DNA from: Daejeonella sp.
Lineage (GTDB): Bacteria > Bacteroidota > Bacteroidia > Sphingobacteriales > Sphingobacteriaceae
Assembly (NCBI RefSeq): GCF_030684675.1
Contig: NZ_JAUXXZ010000043.1
Location: forward strand, 1 to 64,000
Reading direction: 5' to 3'
DNA length: 64,000 nucleotides
This document shows positions 48,820 to 58,782 of this stretch, piece after piece. Below the pieces are notes generated by a model that was not told where the DNA came from, ran no database searches, and was given only the letters and a program-made list of their open reading frames with translations. The stretch's first letter is position 1. Each line of letters opens with the position of its first letter. Position numbers and translations under genes: made by a program.

Positions 48820-49525
48820 TTATATTTATGTTAGTTCCGTTAATGTATGATGCCTTATCTGACATCAGAAAAGCAACCACTTCTGCAACCTCATTCACAT
48901 TACCGAAACGGTTTGCAGGAATGGCTTTTAAATATTCTTCTCTGAATTTTTCAGGTACTGAATCTGTCATCTCTGTTTCAATAAAACCCGGGGCTATGCT
49001 TAATATCCTGATGGAGTGTTCTTCGCTTAAAGCCGAAACTTCGCGGGCCAGTGATTTTGACAGTGCTGCCAAACCTGCTTTGGTTGCCGAATAAACTGCC
49101 TGAAAAGCATTTCCGGTTTCACCAACGCATGAACTTACATTGATAATTACCCCGCGTTTATTTAAAAGGAATTGTTTTATCACAGCTTTACAGATCATAA
49201 TTGGGGCTTTCAGATTTACCTGGAGCAGCTTATCTATTTCATTTTCTGGCTGATAAATCAGGGATTTATCAAATGTAATGCCCGCATTATTGATTACCCC
49301 ATACAGGGTATCTCCATGCTCTTTTTTTAGACGTTTACAAAATTCAGTGAGTTCGCCTGGATCGCTGAGATCAGCACAAAGCAGATGATGTTTAGGATCA
49401 AAATTGGTAAAACTCTCCTTACGCGTGGCGTGTAAGATCAATGTATACTCTTTCGATAAGGCGTTTGATATTGCCAGGCCCAAACCCCTGCTTGCTCCGG
49501 TTATCAATATCTTTTGTTCCGGCAT
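48803..49525 (-). CDS. FabG-like 3-oxoacyl-ACP reductase (SDR)
   Basis: ILITGASRGLGLAISNAL, YSATKAGLAALSKSLARE, INGTNININGG. Confidence 0.92.
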   Translation of the reverse strand: MPEQKILITGASRGLGLAISNALSKEYTLILHATRKESFTNFDPKHHLLCADLSDPGELTEFCKRLKKEHGDTLYGVINNAGITFDKSLIYQPENEIDKLLQVNLKAPIMICKAVIKQFLLNKRGVIINVSSCVGETGNAFQAVYSATKAGLAALSKSLAREVSALSEEHSIRILSIAPGFIETEMTDSVPEKFREEYLKAIPANRFGNVNEVAEVVAFLMSDKASYINGTNININGGIL

Positions 49526-49657
49526 TTTAAGCTAAAGTTTTAATAATAATCTCTTCTTTATGAATGGAAATAGATCCTGATACCTGTAAAAGTATAAAAT
49601 CAAATATAATTTTTAAATTAAAGATACACTGCCGGATATAAAAATTAAATTATACTC

Positions 49658-51208
49658 TTATTCACTAAGCCTTCTTAAGCCTTCCTTTGCATGAGTGTCA
49701 ATACCAATTTGATATTCATGATTTTTCATCCCTAGGGCCATATTATAATACTCAGCTGCTTTTTTATTGTCTTTTATGTATTCGTAAATATTACCCGATT
49801 TTAATGCTGAATATGCTGCAAAATAATAGCTTTGATTTTTTCCCAAATTAATTGTACGTTGATAATATAGCAAGGCATCATCAAAATCGTTCATCATATC
49901 ATAGGTTCGCCCAAAACGGTAGTAGAGTTCTAGTTTATCCCTCTGGCTTTTTAAATCATTAACCTGAATTGATTTTAATTGAGCCAGTGCATTATTATAA
50001 CTGCCGCCATCAAAATAGAGTCTTGCTTTCAATAAAATTAGATTAGGCTTAACGTCATTTGCTTCTTTCAAGGCCTGCTTATCCTTTTCATTAATTACCG
50101 AACCTTTGGTTCTCACCAATGTTAAATAATAATTGTATTGCGAAATATTATTTCTTATCAGATAATAAAATGCAAGTCTTAGATACGTATCCTTTATATA
50201 ATTCGTACTCAGGGTCTCATTTGCAAATTTGCTGAGGTATAGGTTCGCATCCGAATCCATGCTGCAAAGTTTAGCATTGCCCATCAGATAGTTCATAAGT
50301 GGCAGGTCGGCGTACTGGCTGCCCTTTGGTGCGGCTTCAATAAATTTAATTGCGGCTTCGGCATGCCCGGTTCTAAAGGCAGTGTACCCTTGTAAATAAG
50401 CTTTAAGGAGGCTTTTATCATTCATGCTATTCAAGAGTGGTGTCACGTAGCTGTAACTGTTCCTGCCCTGAATCACATCTACATGGGTAAAACAGAGCAA
50501 AAACACAACTTCATCATTGTAATAGCTAAACTTACTATTCGCAATCTGCAGTCTGAATCTTTCCAATTGCTTATTCCCTTTTGTAATATTTCCCTCAATA
50601 CCCAAAACACTGGCTATTCCTTTCATATTGGTTGGGATGGCTCCAAAGATCACTTCTATCAACCCCAGACTTTTTTGATTGGGCAAAAAGTCCTTAAACT
50701 TTTCATTATTCTCAGTTAACAGGTCTTTCGCCTTTTTAAAATCATAGGTGGAAGACATGTATTCCCCGAATTTAGCTTTAATCATTCCAGATTGAAGGTA
50801 AATCTCAGCCTGGGCAAACAGATAATAGGGTGAATTTTTATCATTTTTTTTGATTGCATCTATCCTGCCTGATTTCCTGTTCTTAAACTTTTCAAATTCA
50901 ATTTTGTTTTCCGAAGTAAGCAGGAATAAATAATCAATGTAGTTTTCAAGCAAGACCGGAATGCCATTTTGAGGATTATTAATTTTCTCTTCCCGGATGT
51001 ATTTCCGTGCATCATTAAACCGCAAATCAAATATGGCCTGATATGCTGCTGTTGAATTGGAATTGAATACAAAGTTTGCTTTTGCAGCTTGATGGATACC
51101 AAAGAAAAAAAGTAGGGTTATAAAATATTTATAATGCATTCCGGGATGATTCGCTTTAAGAATATAAGTATTGATTAATCTTGATTTTGGCTTTTGAAGA
51201 CCCTGCAA
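49658..51208 (-). CDS. Tetratricopeptide-repeat protein
   Basis: Repeated TPR-like helices, e.g. KLELYYRFGRTYDMMNDFDDALLYYQRTINLG. Confidence 0.8.
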   Translation of the reverse strand: MQGLQKPKSRLINTYILKANHPGMHYKYFITLLFFFGIHQAAKANFVFNSNSTAAYQAIFDLRFNDARKYIREEKINNPQNGIPVLLENYIDYLFLLTSENKIEFEKFKNRKSGRIDAIKKNDKNSPYYLFAQAEIYLQSGMIKAKFGEYMSSTYDFKKAKDLLTENNEKFKDFLPNQKSLGLIEVIFGAIPTNMKGIASVLGIEGNITKGNKQLERFRLQIANSKFSYYNDEVVFLLCFTHVDVIQGRNSYSYVTPLLNSMNDKSLLKAYLQGYTAFRTGHAEAAIKFIEAAPKGSQYADLPLMNYLMGNAKLCSMDSDANLYLSKFANETLSTNYIKDTYLRLAFYYLIRNNISQYNYYLTLVRTKGSVINEKDKQALKEANDVKPNLILLKARLYFDGGSYNNALAQLKSIQVNDLKSQRDKLELYYRFGRTYDMMNDFDDALLYYQRTINLGKNQSYYFAAYSALKSGNIYEYIKDNKKAAEYYNMALGMKNHEYQIGIDTHAKEGLRRLSE

Positions 51209-51415
51209 ATTTAGATTTATTTTCCCAATTGGGTTTATTGTTAAATGATAGGTATTCTCTAGCCTGATGTTAGGAGATTATCTCTTATGTTTTTACTAAT
51301 TGGTATTCAGAATTTTTATTGCAAATCTCGGTCCATAAAATTTCAAACGCAATTGCCTTAGCTCCAGTAGGGTCACTCAGGCTGGTGCGAGCTTGTGGCT
51401 CATACTCAATCAGGA

Positions 51416-52180
51416 TTAGCCGGAATAGGTATCCATAGCCAAAATCTCTTTTTTATAAGCTGAGGGCAGGATCACATTTTTTAACAGTGATTTTAATCGA
51501 ATTATCTGGCTGAGCTTGTACAAATTAAGCATGGGAGTAGAAAGAGGGTTCTTCCCAAGGCCAAGCAGTTCATTTACTTTATCGGGAACAAGCAGTGTTT
51601 GAGCCTGTTTTAAGATCAGGTAACTGAACCGTCCCAGGTGCTTTTTATATTGTTTGTATAGATCTTTGGTGAAAGTCCTATTATGCAGGTTTTCTTTGAT
51701 GGATGAATTTCGCATTTGCAGCCATTGCTGATAGTTGAGGGGCAGATCTTTAACACCCATATGCGATCCCATCCTGTAAAAAACATTAAAAACTTCATCT
51801 TTTTCACTGGCACTTAATTTCTGCTCCAATAACTCAAAAGACCGTATTGAATAATCAATCAGCATGAACAAGACATCCCGATAGGCCCAATCCGGGATGT
51901 TTTTGCCACGGGACTGTTCTACACCCTTGTGGATAGCTGAAATTTTGTCAATGGCCTGCATAGCTTCATCGTATTCAGAAAAAACGATCTGTCGGGCATA
52001 GGCGACGGTGGAGAATAACCTTTTAAGCGGATCGGAAGGAAGCCGACCGGTGAAATAAAGCCAGTCGACCGCTTTATTCAAAGCAAACTCTGCAGAGGCA
52101 CCTGCAAAGATCAGGAGGATGGTATCACCATTCCCCCAAATCCTGCGGACTATCGAATCTTTGCTCACAAAATACTTCAT
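51416..52180 (-). CDS. MpaB/rubber-oxygenase family (DUF2236-like) protein
   Basis: Pattern LLIFAGASAEFALNKAV...LFSTVAYARQIVFSEYDEAMQAIDKISAIHKGV resembles the family. Confidence 0.65.
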   Translation of the reverse strand: MKYFVSKDSIVRRIWGNGDTILLIFAGASAEFALNKAVDWLYFTGRLPSDPLKRLFSTVAYARQIVFSEYDEAMQAIDKISAIHKGVEQSRGKNIPDWAYRDVLFMLIDYSIRSFELLEQKLSASEKDEVFNVFYRMGSHMGVKDLPLNYQQWLQMRNSSIKENLHNRTFTKDLYKQYKKHLGRFSYLILKQAQTLLVPDKVNELLGLGKNPLSTPMLNLYKLSQIIRLKSLLKNVILPSAYKKEILAMDTYSG

Positions 52181-52575
52181 ACTCTTTGATCTTTAAAAGT
52201 CCATTTCACTTGTTTCATCCTTTCAAACCAGAGAATCGCCAGACTACCCGCTGAATAGGCCACGATGTCTATCCATTCAAATGATGTACCTATCAGCGTA
52301 CGCGCTAGTTCAGAATTTCCAAGTCCGATGATCTCAACGAAATTGAGATATTGTAAAATCTCTATCAGGTAAGAAAACAGCAGGACTGCTACGACAGTTA
52401 GTTTCACATCCAGGTTGGCAAAAGTCCTGAGGAAACAATACATTAAAATAACAACCAAAAAATCTCCAAAATAGGGTCTGATAAAGTTATCGCGGACGAA
52501 CAGAGCAATTAGCACTTCAATCAAAAACAGGCCTGATGTCAATCCAAAATATCCTTTGTGAAACCTGTACATCAT
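52177..52575 (-). CDS. Small multi-TM protein (DUF2809/VanZ-like)
   Basis: Four TM segments, FIRPYFGDFLVVILMYCFLRT; likely start MMYRFHKGYFG, since the longer ORF start lies in the repeat terminus. Confidence 0.6.
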   Translation of the reverse strand: MMYRFHKGYFGLTSGLFLIEVLIALFVRDNFIRPYFGDFLVVILMYCFLRTFANLDVKLTVVAVLLFSYLIEILQYLNFVEIIGLGNSELARTLIGTSFEWIDIVAYSAGSLAILWFERMKQVKWTFKDQRV

Positions 52576-52579
52576 TAAC

Positions 52580-53041
52580 TTAACGTGAGTTCGATATAAA
52601 ATCATGCTGGGGTAAATTTAGATTGACTGATTTTATCTTGTTTTAGAAAGCAGGGTCTGTTTCCCTTCGTTCCTGCTAGTCCCGTGTTCTGCCCTAGTTT
52701 TTTGCAACAGATTTAATAGACATCATGAAATTCAGTATTGCAAAAAAGCTAGAGCTGCCACCCGGGTTTATTTCAAATGGCAAATGGTCCTTTTGCCGGG
52801 CTGCCCGTCCCGATGAAAAACAGCTCCGGGTAAAATAAACCTTGCCGGCGGAGGTATCTTCCGGCTATTCGTAATTTGAAATAGAACGCGATTTCTTGCC
52901 GGAAATACTCCGGAGGAAAGGGCTGAACTAACCTATAACACACAGGTATTGCTTTCCAAAATCAAATTATTTGGCTCCAAAGCCTTATCTGGATAATTAT
53001 AACCCTATATTTTAACCTTCCTTATATCGAACTCAGGTTAA
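52580..53041 (-). mobile_element. ~462-bp non-coding element with inverted terminal repeats, copy 2, opposite orientation to copy 1
   Basis: Ends TTAACGTGAGTTCGATATAA (52580) and TTATATCGAACTCAGGTTAA (to 53041); 52948-52970 and 52784-52802 are reverse complements of 23077-23099 and 23247-23265. Confidence 0.78.
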
Positions 53042-54447
53042 ATTATGGTATTTAATTCTTCCTCTTTGTTACTCTCCCAGCTAATTTTTTGCGACAAATA
53101 CATTAATGCGGCAATAATGACAAATAAAGCAACACTACCAACGAGTAAGGCCATATCCTGAAGCTGAAGAATTACAAAAATAAAACCATAGAACATACTC
53201 AATATGCCGGCAAAGAGAAGGGCTGCCTTACTATTTTTAAGCAATGACCAGATGAATGTTCCGATCAGGCCTATTGTGGCTACCGAGGCTAGGATATAAG
53301 CCATATTGAAACCCATCTGTTCGCTAAGGGCCAGCAATAAGGTATAATAAATGGTCATCGCGGCTCCGATCAGCACATATTGGAGGAAGTGAACATTTCT
53401 TTTGTTCAACAACTCTGTAAAGAACAGGGATAAAAAGGATAGTAAAATAACCAGTATGGCATATTTTGCGGCACGGGTGGTCTTTTGATACTGATCTACA
53501 GGTAAGAGGAAATCAACCCCAAAAGTGGCCCGGGTTTCAGGGTTATTCTTTCCTTTTACGAGCGTATCCGTCTTATTTAAAATAGTATTCTCTTCGATCC
53601 ATTGCTGAGGATATGGCCTGTTATAATATGGCATCTTCCAGGTTGCCGAAAAGGCCTTGCCCGAAACCGAGCGTTCATCAGGCAGATACCTCCCGGTAAA
53701 ACTTGGATTATTCCATTCTCCTTCAATTTTTACCGTGGTGTTCTTACCCAAGTGCAGAAAGCTGAGCTTCTCGCTTCCCCGCAGGTCGAGATCAAAACTA
53801 AAGTTAAGTGCAGTGTTCTTCCCTGTACTCAGGTTGGGAAGGATGACCAGGTTATTGCTGAATAATTTGAGCGAAGCAAGGTCGGGTTCAACTTCATAAG
53901 TCTCATTCCCAAGCCTGATGAGCGGATTGTTTTTAAGTCCCTTTAAATCACTCAGTCCGATAGCTACTTTTGCTTTATCCCATTGGATCATTGCAGGGTC
54001 AATGTTTGATTTTCTCAGTTCCAGGGCACTGAACTTTCCATTAACCTTAATCTTGCTGTTATAGACCACTGCATCAAAGATGCCCCTGTGAAGCATTTCA
54101 GGATTCGCTTTTGATGAGATATTCAGGGTTTCGGGAAGGATATAAATATTGGTCAGAATTTCCCGTGAACTGCTTTTGTTGGTATTGGGATCTTCTGCGA
54201 TGACCGTAGTTTTATAGGGCAGCACCAAAACCGGTCCCTGTACAAGCTGGCTACCTGACCACTTGTCGGAAATTTCCCTGATGACTTCCTCCTGTCTGTT
54301 CTGTCGTTCAGCGATCAGATCCTGTATCAGTGATGAAGGGATCAATAGTAGAATAGTTAGAAAGCCGATCAGGCCTAATTTGATTAATACTGATCCCCCG
54401 AACCAGTTGTTAAATCCCTTGTTTTCTGTTGTTAGTTCTATCTTCAT
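53038..54447 (-). CDS. creD: CreD-family inner membrane protein
   Basis: EVIREISDKWSGSQLVQGPVLVLPYK; FGVDFLLPVDQYQKTTRAAKYAILVILLSFLSLFFTELL. Confidence 0.93.
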   Translation of the reverse strand: MKIELTTENKGFNNWFGGSVLIKLGLIGFLTILLLIPSSLIQDLIAERQNRQEEVIREISDKWSGSQLVQGPVLVLPYKTTVIAEDPNTNKSSSREILTNIYILPETLNISSKANPEMLHRGIFDAVVYNSKIKVNGKFSALELRKSNIDPAMIQWDKAKVAIGLSDLKGLKNNPLIRLGNETYEVEPDLASLKLFSNNLVILPNLSTGKNTALNFSFDLDLRGSEKLSFLHLGKNTTVKIEGEWNNPSFTGRYLPDERSVSGKAFSATWKMPYYNRPYPQQWIEENTILNKTDTLVKGKNNPETRATFGVDFLLPVDQYQKTTRAAKYAILVILLSFLSLFFTELLNKRNVHFLQYVLIGAAMTIYYTLLLALSEQMGFNMAYILASVATIGLIGTFIWSLLKNSKAALLFAGILSMFYGFIFVILQLQDMALLVGSVALFVIIAALMYLSQKISWESNKEEELNTII

Positions 54448-54456
54448 TTTTAATTA

Positions 54457-54485
54457 TTTAAAAGTACTTTTAAATTCAAAGTAAG
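54457..54485. promoter_or_regulatory. Palindromic operator TTTAAAAGTACTTTTAAA plus TTCAAAGTAAG upstream of creD
   Basis: Same arrangement at 55420-55448. Confidence 0.65.
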
Positions 54486-54499
54486 TGAATAAAAAAATA

Positions 54500-54802
54500 T
54501 TACATTTTCTGTTGTTTGATTAAATTTTCAAGGGCTTCCAGATGTTTAGTAAAGGCTTTGCGGCCTTTTTCAGAAACTGAATATTGTGTATTTGGTTTCT
54601 TTCCGATAAAGGTTTTATTCACAATGATATATTCTTCTTTTTCAAGTGCCTTTATGTGTGATGCAAGATTCCCGTCAGTAACATCTAATAAGTCTTTGAG
54701 TGATTTGAAATCATAATGCTCATTGGCAAGCAATACGCTCATGATCTGCAGGCGTATCCGGTTTTCAAAAGCTTTATCAAATTGTTCCAGGGATGTTTTC
54801 AC
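54500..54802 (-). CDS. Winged-helix transcriptional regulator
   Basis: RIRLQIMSVLLANEHYDFKSLKDLLDVTDGNLASHIKALEKEEYI. Confidence 0.9.
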   Translation of the reverse strand: MKTSLEQFDKAFENRIRLQIMSVLLANEHYDFKSLKDLLDVTDGNLASHIKALEKEEYIIVNKTFIGKKPNTQYSVSEKGRKAFTKHLEALENLIKQQKM

Positions 54803-55419
54803 CGGTTATATTTAAAATGCATGACAGTACCATAAATAATGTGCAGCAGGCCAAATCCAATTACCCAGAACAAAAGTCCGGATGCGGGAATTAAAGCTGC
54901 CAGTAAACCAAGAATAATCTGACAAAAGCCCAGCCATTTCACATCCGAGAACGTGTACTGGCTTGCTGATATTAATGACAATCCATAAAATATCAGGCAG
55001 GCAGATGCAATCAGGTCATATTCCAGCCGTAAAAATAGAATAATTATAAAGAGTCCGCCGGTAAATAATGGAATGACCATGCTGCTGATCAAACGCCTGC
55101 TTACCGGATTCCAGTAGTTTTCACCTTTTTTCTTTGCCTGCCTGATAGAAAGCAAGAGACCACTTAATATTGAGAGCAATAATATTAATCCTGCAATCAA
55201 AATCAGCTGATGATACACCATTGAATCATCTGTATATGAGTCACTTATCACTAAACTGCCATACCTTTCATTTACGATTCGGTATCCGATAAATGCACCA
55301 ATCAGGGCATATATACCTGCCATAACTCCCGATAATCCGCTGAGGGAAAGGAATTTGGATGAGCGCTCCATCAGGGACCTGATAGAAGTCAGCTCAGAAT
55401 GAATATCTTTTTCTTCCAT
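54799..55419 (-). CDS. Multi-TM membrane protein co-transcribed with the winged-helix regulator
   Basis: Five to six TM helices; 4-nt overlap with the regulator gene. Confidence 0.75.
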   Translation of the reverse strand: MEEKDIHSELTSIRSLMERSSKFLSLSGLSGVMAGIYALIGAFIGYRIVNERYGSLVISDSYTDDSMVYHQLILIAGLILLLSILSGLLLSIRQAKKKGENYWNPVSRRLISSMVIPLFTGGLFIIILFLRLEYDLIASACLIFYGLSLISASQYTFSDVKWLGFCQIILGLLAALIPASGLLFWVIGFGLLHIIYGTVMHFKYNR

Positions 55420-55448
55420 TTAAAAGTACTTTTATTTTCAAAGTAAAT
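55420..55448. promoter_or_regulatory. Second palindromic operator TTTAAAAGTACTTTTATTTTCAAAGTAAA
   Basis: Matches 54457-54485. Confidence 0.65.
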
Positions 55449-55518
55449 AATAATATTTGGTAAATGCAACAGCATAAATTATTTTTCTTTGGGCTAATGC
55501 TGAGCGCGAAACCGGGAT

Positions 55519-56049
55519 TTATAATTTCTGCTTAAATCCAATTGGTATACGAGGACTCTCCTCTTTTTGAATAAATTGATTGAGGTAAGAAAACAGTAAT
55601 TCAATTTTTTGATCTTGCTTGCCCAGTTTATTTTCAATTTGTTCGATAAGAATGACAACATCCTTATATATATTCAACATTTCCCTTAGACGGACAAAAA
55701 TTTCTATTATGCGAATGCTCATTTGAATAGCTCTTTCATTTTTTAACACATTTGATAACATTAATATCCCATGTTCGGTAAATGCATAAGGTAAGGTTCC
55801 ACCTAGTGCTTGCTTCGAAGGTATCGCATTTTGCGATACCATATTTTCAACCTCCTGCTCGGATAATTGAAACATGAAATTTGCTGGGAATCGTGTTTTA
55901 TTGCGTTTTACTTGTTCTCTTAATCGGATTGCTTTAACGCCATAAAGTTCTGCCAGATCTTTGTCAATCATTACCTTTTGTTCACGAATCATATAGATTT
56001 TGCTGATCAATATTTCATCATGAATCGTTTGCGTGTTTGATGCGTTCAT
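55519..56049 (-). CDS. ORF6N-domain protein
   Basis: KIYMIREQKVMIDKDLAELYGVKAIRLREQVKRNKTRFPANFMFQLSEQE. Confidence 0.92.
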   Translation of the reverse strand: MNASNTQTIHDEILISKIYMIREQKVMIDKDLAELYGVKAIRLREQVKRNKTRFPANFMFQLSEQEVENMVSQNAIPSKQALGGTLPYAFTEHGILMLSNVLKNERAIQMSIRIIEIFVRLREMLNIYKDVVILIEQIENKLGKQDQKIELLFSYLNQFIQKEESPRIPIGFKQKL

Positions 56050-56157
56050 CTTTGGCTAAATTTGATTAAGCTATCAATTCAATGCTTCTAAAAATTAAAT
56101 AAATATTGATTATTATAGTAAAAATTTGCTCAAAGTCTCACTGTGTGCAGTCCCCAA

Positions 56158-57696
56158 TCACCCCGCCCATCCCTCCCGGTCCAAACTCCTGTAGTGTATC
56201 GCTTCAGCCAGATGCTCTAATTGGATCTCTTCAGTTCCAGCCAGATCAGCAATCGTTCTTGAAACTTTCAGTATGCGGTCGTAAGCTCTGGCAGACAGAC
56301 CAAGTTTTTCCATTGCCTGTTTCAATAATACCTGTCCGCTTTCATTGATCCTGCAAATATTCCTGACCATATTCGGGCTCATTTGAGCATTACAGAACAC
56401 ATCTGCTTTTTCTTCAAACCGTTTGAGCTGAATATTTCTGGCCTCAGTAACTCGTTCGCGGATTGCTTCGCTTTTTTCACTAAGCCGCTCAGAGGAGAGC
56501 TCATTAAAATTTACCGGGGTAACCTCCACATGCAGGTCGATGCGGTCAAGCAGCGGACCAGAGATCTTGCTTAAATATTTCTGAACTACTCCCGGTGCAC
56601 AAATGCAATCCTTTTCAGGATGATTGTAGAAACCACAGGGGCAGGGATTCATCGAAGCCACAAGCATAAAACTTGCCGGGTAATTAACGCTTAACTTAGC
56701 TCTTGAGATGGTTACCCTCCGTTCTTCCAGGGGTTGTCTCATTACTTCCAGTACAGTCCTTTTGAACTCGGGTAACTCATCCAGAAAAAGTACGCCGTTA
56801 TGGGCGAGTGAAATTTCTCCGGGTTGTGGGTTGGTACCCCCTCCAACCAGGGCTACATCACTGATCGTATGATGGGGGGAACGAAAGGGCCTGACAGTCA
56901 TCAGGGAATCAGATGCGGAGAGCTTTCCGGCAACCGAATGGATCTTGGTGGTATCAAGCGCCTCGTACAGATCAAGAGGAGGCAGGATGGTGGGCAGACG
57001 TTTGGCGAGCATGGTCTTGCCGGCTCCCGGCGGACCGATCAGAATCACATTATGTCCCCCTGATGCAGCAATTTCCAGTGCCCGTTTGATGTTTTCCTGT
57101 CCCCTGACATCCGAGAAATCGCTATCATAATTGTTGATATTATATTTAAACTCTTCCCGGGTATTAACTATGGTTCTTTTCAGCTCAAGGCTGTTATCAA
57201 AAAATCCGATCACTTCCGACAGCTGGCTCACTCCATAAACCTCAAAATCGTCTACAATGGCAGCTTCCCGGGCATTTTCTTTTGGCAATAGCAGGCCTTT
57301 AAATCCATCCCGTTTACCCTGAATAGCAATCGGAAGAGCTCCCTTAATTGCCTGGATGCCTCCATCAAGAGAAAGCTCACCAAGAATAAGGTATTTGTCA
57401 AGTTTTGTGCTAAAAATCTGTCCGGAGGCATCCAGAATACCAATGGCAATAGGCAGATCATAGGCAGAACCTTCTTTCCGGATATCAGCAGGTGCCAGAT
57501 TGACGATGATTCGTTGCCTGGGCATGTGAAAGACCGAATTATTCAGTGCGCTTTCTATCCGCAGCATACTCTCTTTCACCGCATTATCGGGAAGACCGAC
57601 AACGAAATAATTGAGTCCGCCGCTAATATTAACCTCAATAGTTATTGTGATCGCTTCAATTCCAAAAACGGCACTTCCAAAGGTTTTTGCTGGCAT
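56158..57696 (-). CDS. YifB/ComM family Mg-chelatase-like AAA ATPase
   Basis: [53 protein letters not shown]. Confidence 0.96.
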   Translation of the reverse strand: MPAKTFGSAVFGIEAITITIEVNISGGLNYFVVGLPDNAVKESMLRIESALNNSVFHMPRQRIIVNLAPADIRKEGSAYDLPIAIGILDASGQIFSTKLDKYLILGELSLDGGIQAIKGALPIAIQGKRDGFKGLLLPKENAREAAIVDDFEVYGVSQLSEVIGFFDNSLELKRTIVNTREEFKYNINNYDSDFSDVRGQENIKRALEIAASGGHNVILIGPPGAGKTMLAKRLPTILPPLDLYEALDTTKIHSVAGKLSASDSLMTVRPFRSPHHTISDVALVGGGTNPQPGEISLAHNGVLFLDELPEFKRTVLEVMRQPLEERRVTISRAKLSVNYPASFMLVASMNPCPCGFYNHPEKDCICAPGVVQKYLSKISGPLLDRIDLHVEVTPVNFNELSSERLSEKSEAIRERVTEARNIQLKRFEEKADVFCNAQMSPNMVRNICRINESGQVLLKQAMEKLGLSARAYDRILKVSRTIADLAGTEEIQLEHLAEAIHYRSLDREGWAG

Positions 57697-57884
57697 GGTT
57701 ACCTAAGTTATGGAAGCATTTTATAGCCTGGACTTAAGTATTTAGTAAAAGGTGGGAAGGAATGAGGGAACGGTATTATATCTGGTATGGTGACAGCACC
57801 AACCAGAGGGAAAGGTTGTATGGTTAGGTATGAGAAAGCTAGGAAAAAGAATGTAATTCTCCCAATATTTATTGCCCTAATCAA

Positions 57885-58400
57885 TTGTTATTGAGTATTT
57901 TATATTTAAGGCTGTTGTATTTCGGTGAGTTCCCTAGTTATCCATATGACGGACAGGTTCATGTTTACACCTATCCCAACGGTAATCAAGCAACCTTTAC
58001 TTATAATTCAGAATTCAATGGCTGGATGTTGGATGGCGTACAAACACTCTTCGATAGAGGCATGACTATACAGGCTACGACTCCTCCAAACTTTGATGGC
58101 AGAGCAGTTTCAACAGTCTTACTTGCAGCTTTAGCTGAACCTACTCCATTTGGAGAGATGGTTTTTACAGGATACCTAACCATTCAATTAGCTATTTTTA
58201 CGTACGAATATATCCAATATATTAATCATACATTGTTAAAAAATGTCCCGGAAATTGAGCTTTGTATTGATAAATGGATAAGATGTTTAAATGGTTCTGC
58301 TGGTTCTTCTAACTGCCGAGACTGTCTCAGCTACTGCACAAGTTCTATACAGCTTGGCGGCGGCGGTGTATGGCAAGACGATAAATGTCCGCTACCTTAA
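57885..58400 (+). pseudogene. Cys-rich C-terminal secreted protein of unknown function, apparently 5'-degraded
   Basis: TTG start only; a signal-peptide-like KKNVILPIFIALINCY lies upstream in another frame. Confidence 0.4.
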
Positions 58401-58410
58401 TCTTTAAACT

Positions 58411-58761
58411 ATGGAAATTATAGAAGTACTATTGAACGGTCAGAAAGTATGCAGAGCAGGGATTTCGTCAAAACAAAGCTCATATGGCGCTATTATTAAT
58501 TTGGCTGCGAGCGAAGGAAGGCCAAGCCTTATTAATCTGGATGTTTCGGGACTGAATATCGAAAAGTCAGAACACTTACACTGGTTTAATTCCAATTTGG
58601 AGTTTAATGACGAGGTTACCATAAGAATAATTGACTCAACATTAGTCGACGAACCCACGAAGAGATATTCCGTAGATGAGGGAAAACAGCACGATTTGGA
58701 GAATAAATTACAAAGGTTTTATAAGCTTCGTGAAGAATTAAAAGACCACATTAAAGACTGA
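58411..58761 (+). CDS. Hypothetical protein
   Basis: Complete 116-aa ORF, 10 nt downstream of the preceding ORF. Confidence 0.55.
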   Translation: MEIIEVLLNGQKVCRAGISSKQSSYGAIINLAASEGRPSLINLDVSGLNIEKSEHLHWFNSNLEFNDEVTIRIIDSTLVDEPTKRYSVDEGKQHDLENKLQRFYKLREELKDHIKD

Positions 58762-58782
58762 TTAATTCAGATTGGTTCTCTT

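Noticed and set aside
43936-49525. Reading the FAS-like cluster as an aryl polyene/flexirubin cluster
   Set aside because: Only one KS with no chain-length-factor partner, presence of FabI-type reductase, no aromatic-starter enzymes.
55519-56049. Prophage signal from the ORF6N protein
   Set aside because: ORF6N proteins are common orphans in Bacteroidota; no phage structural genes nearby.
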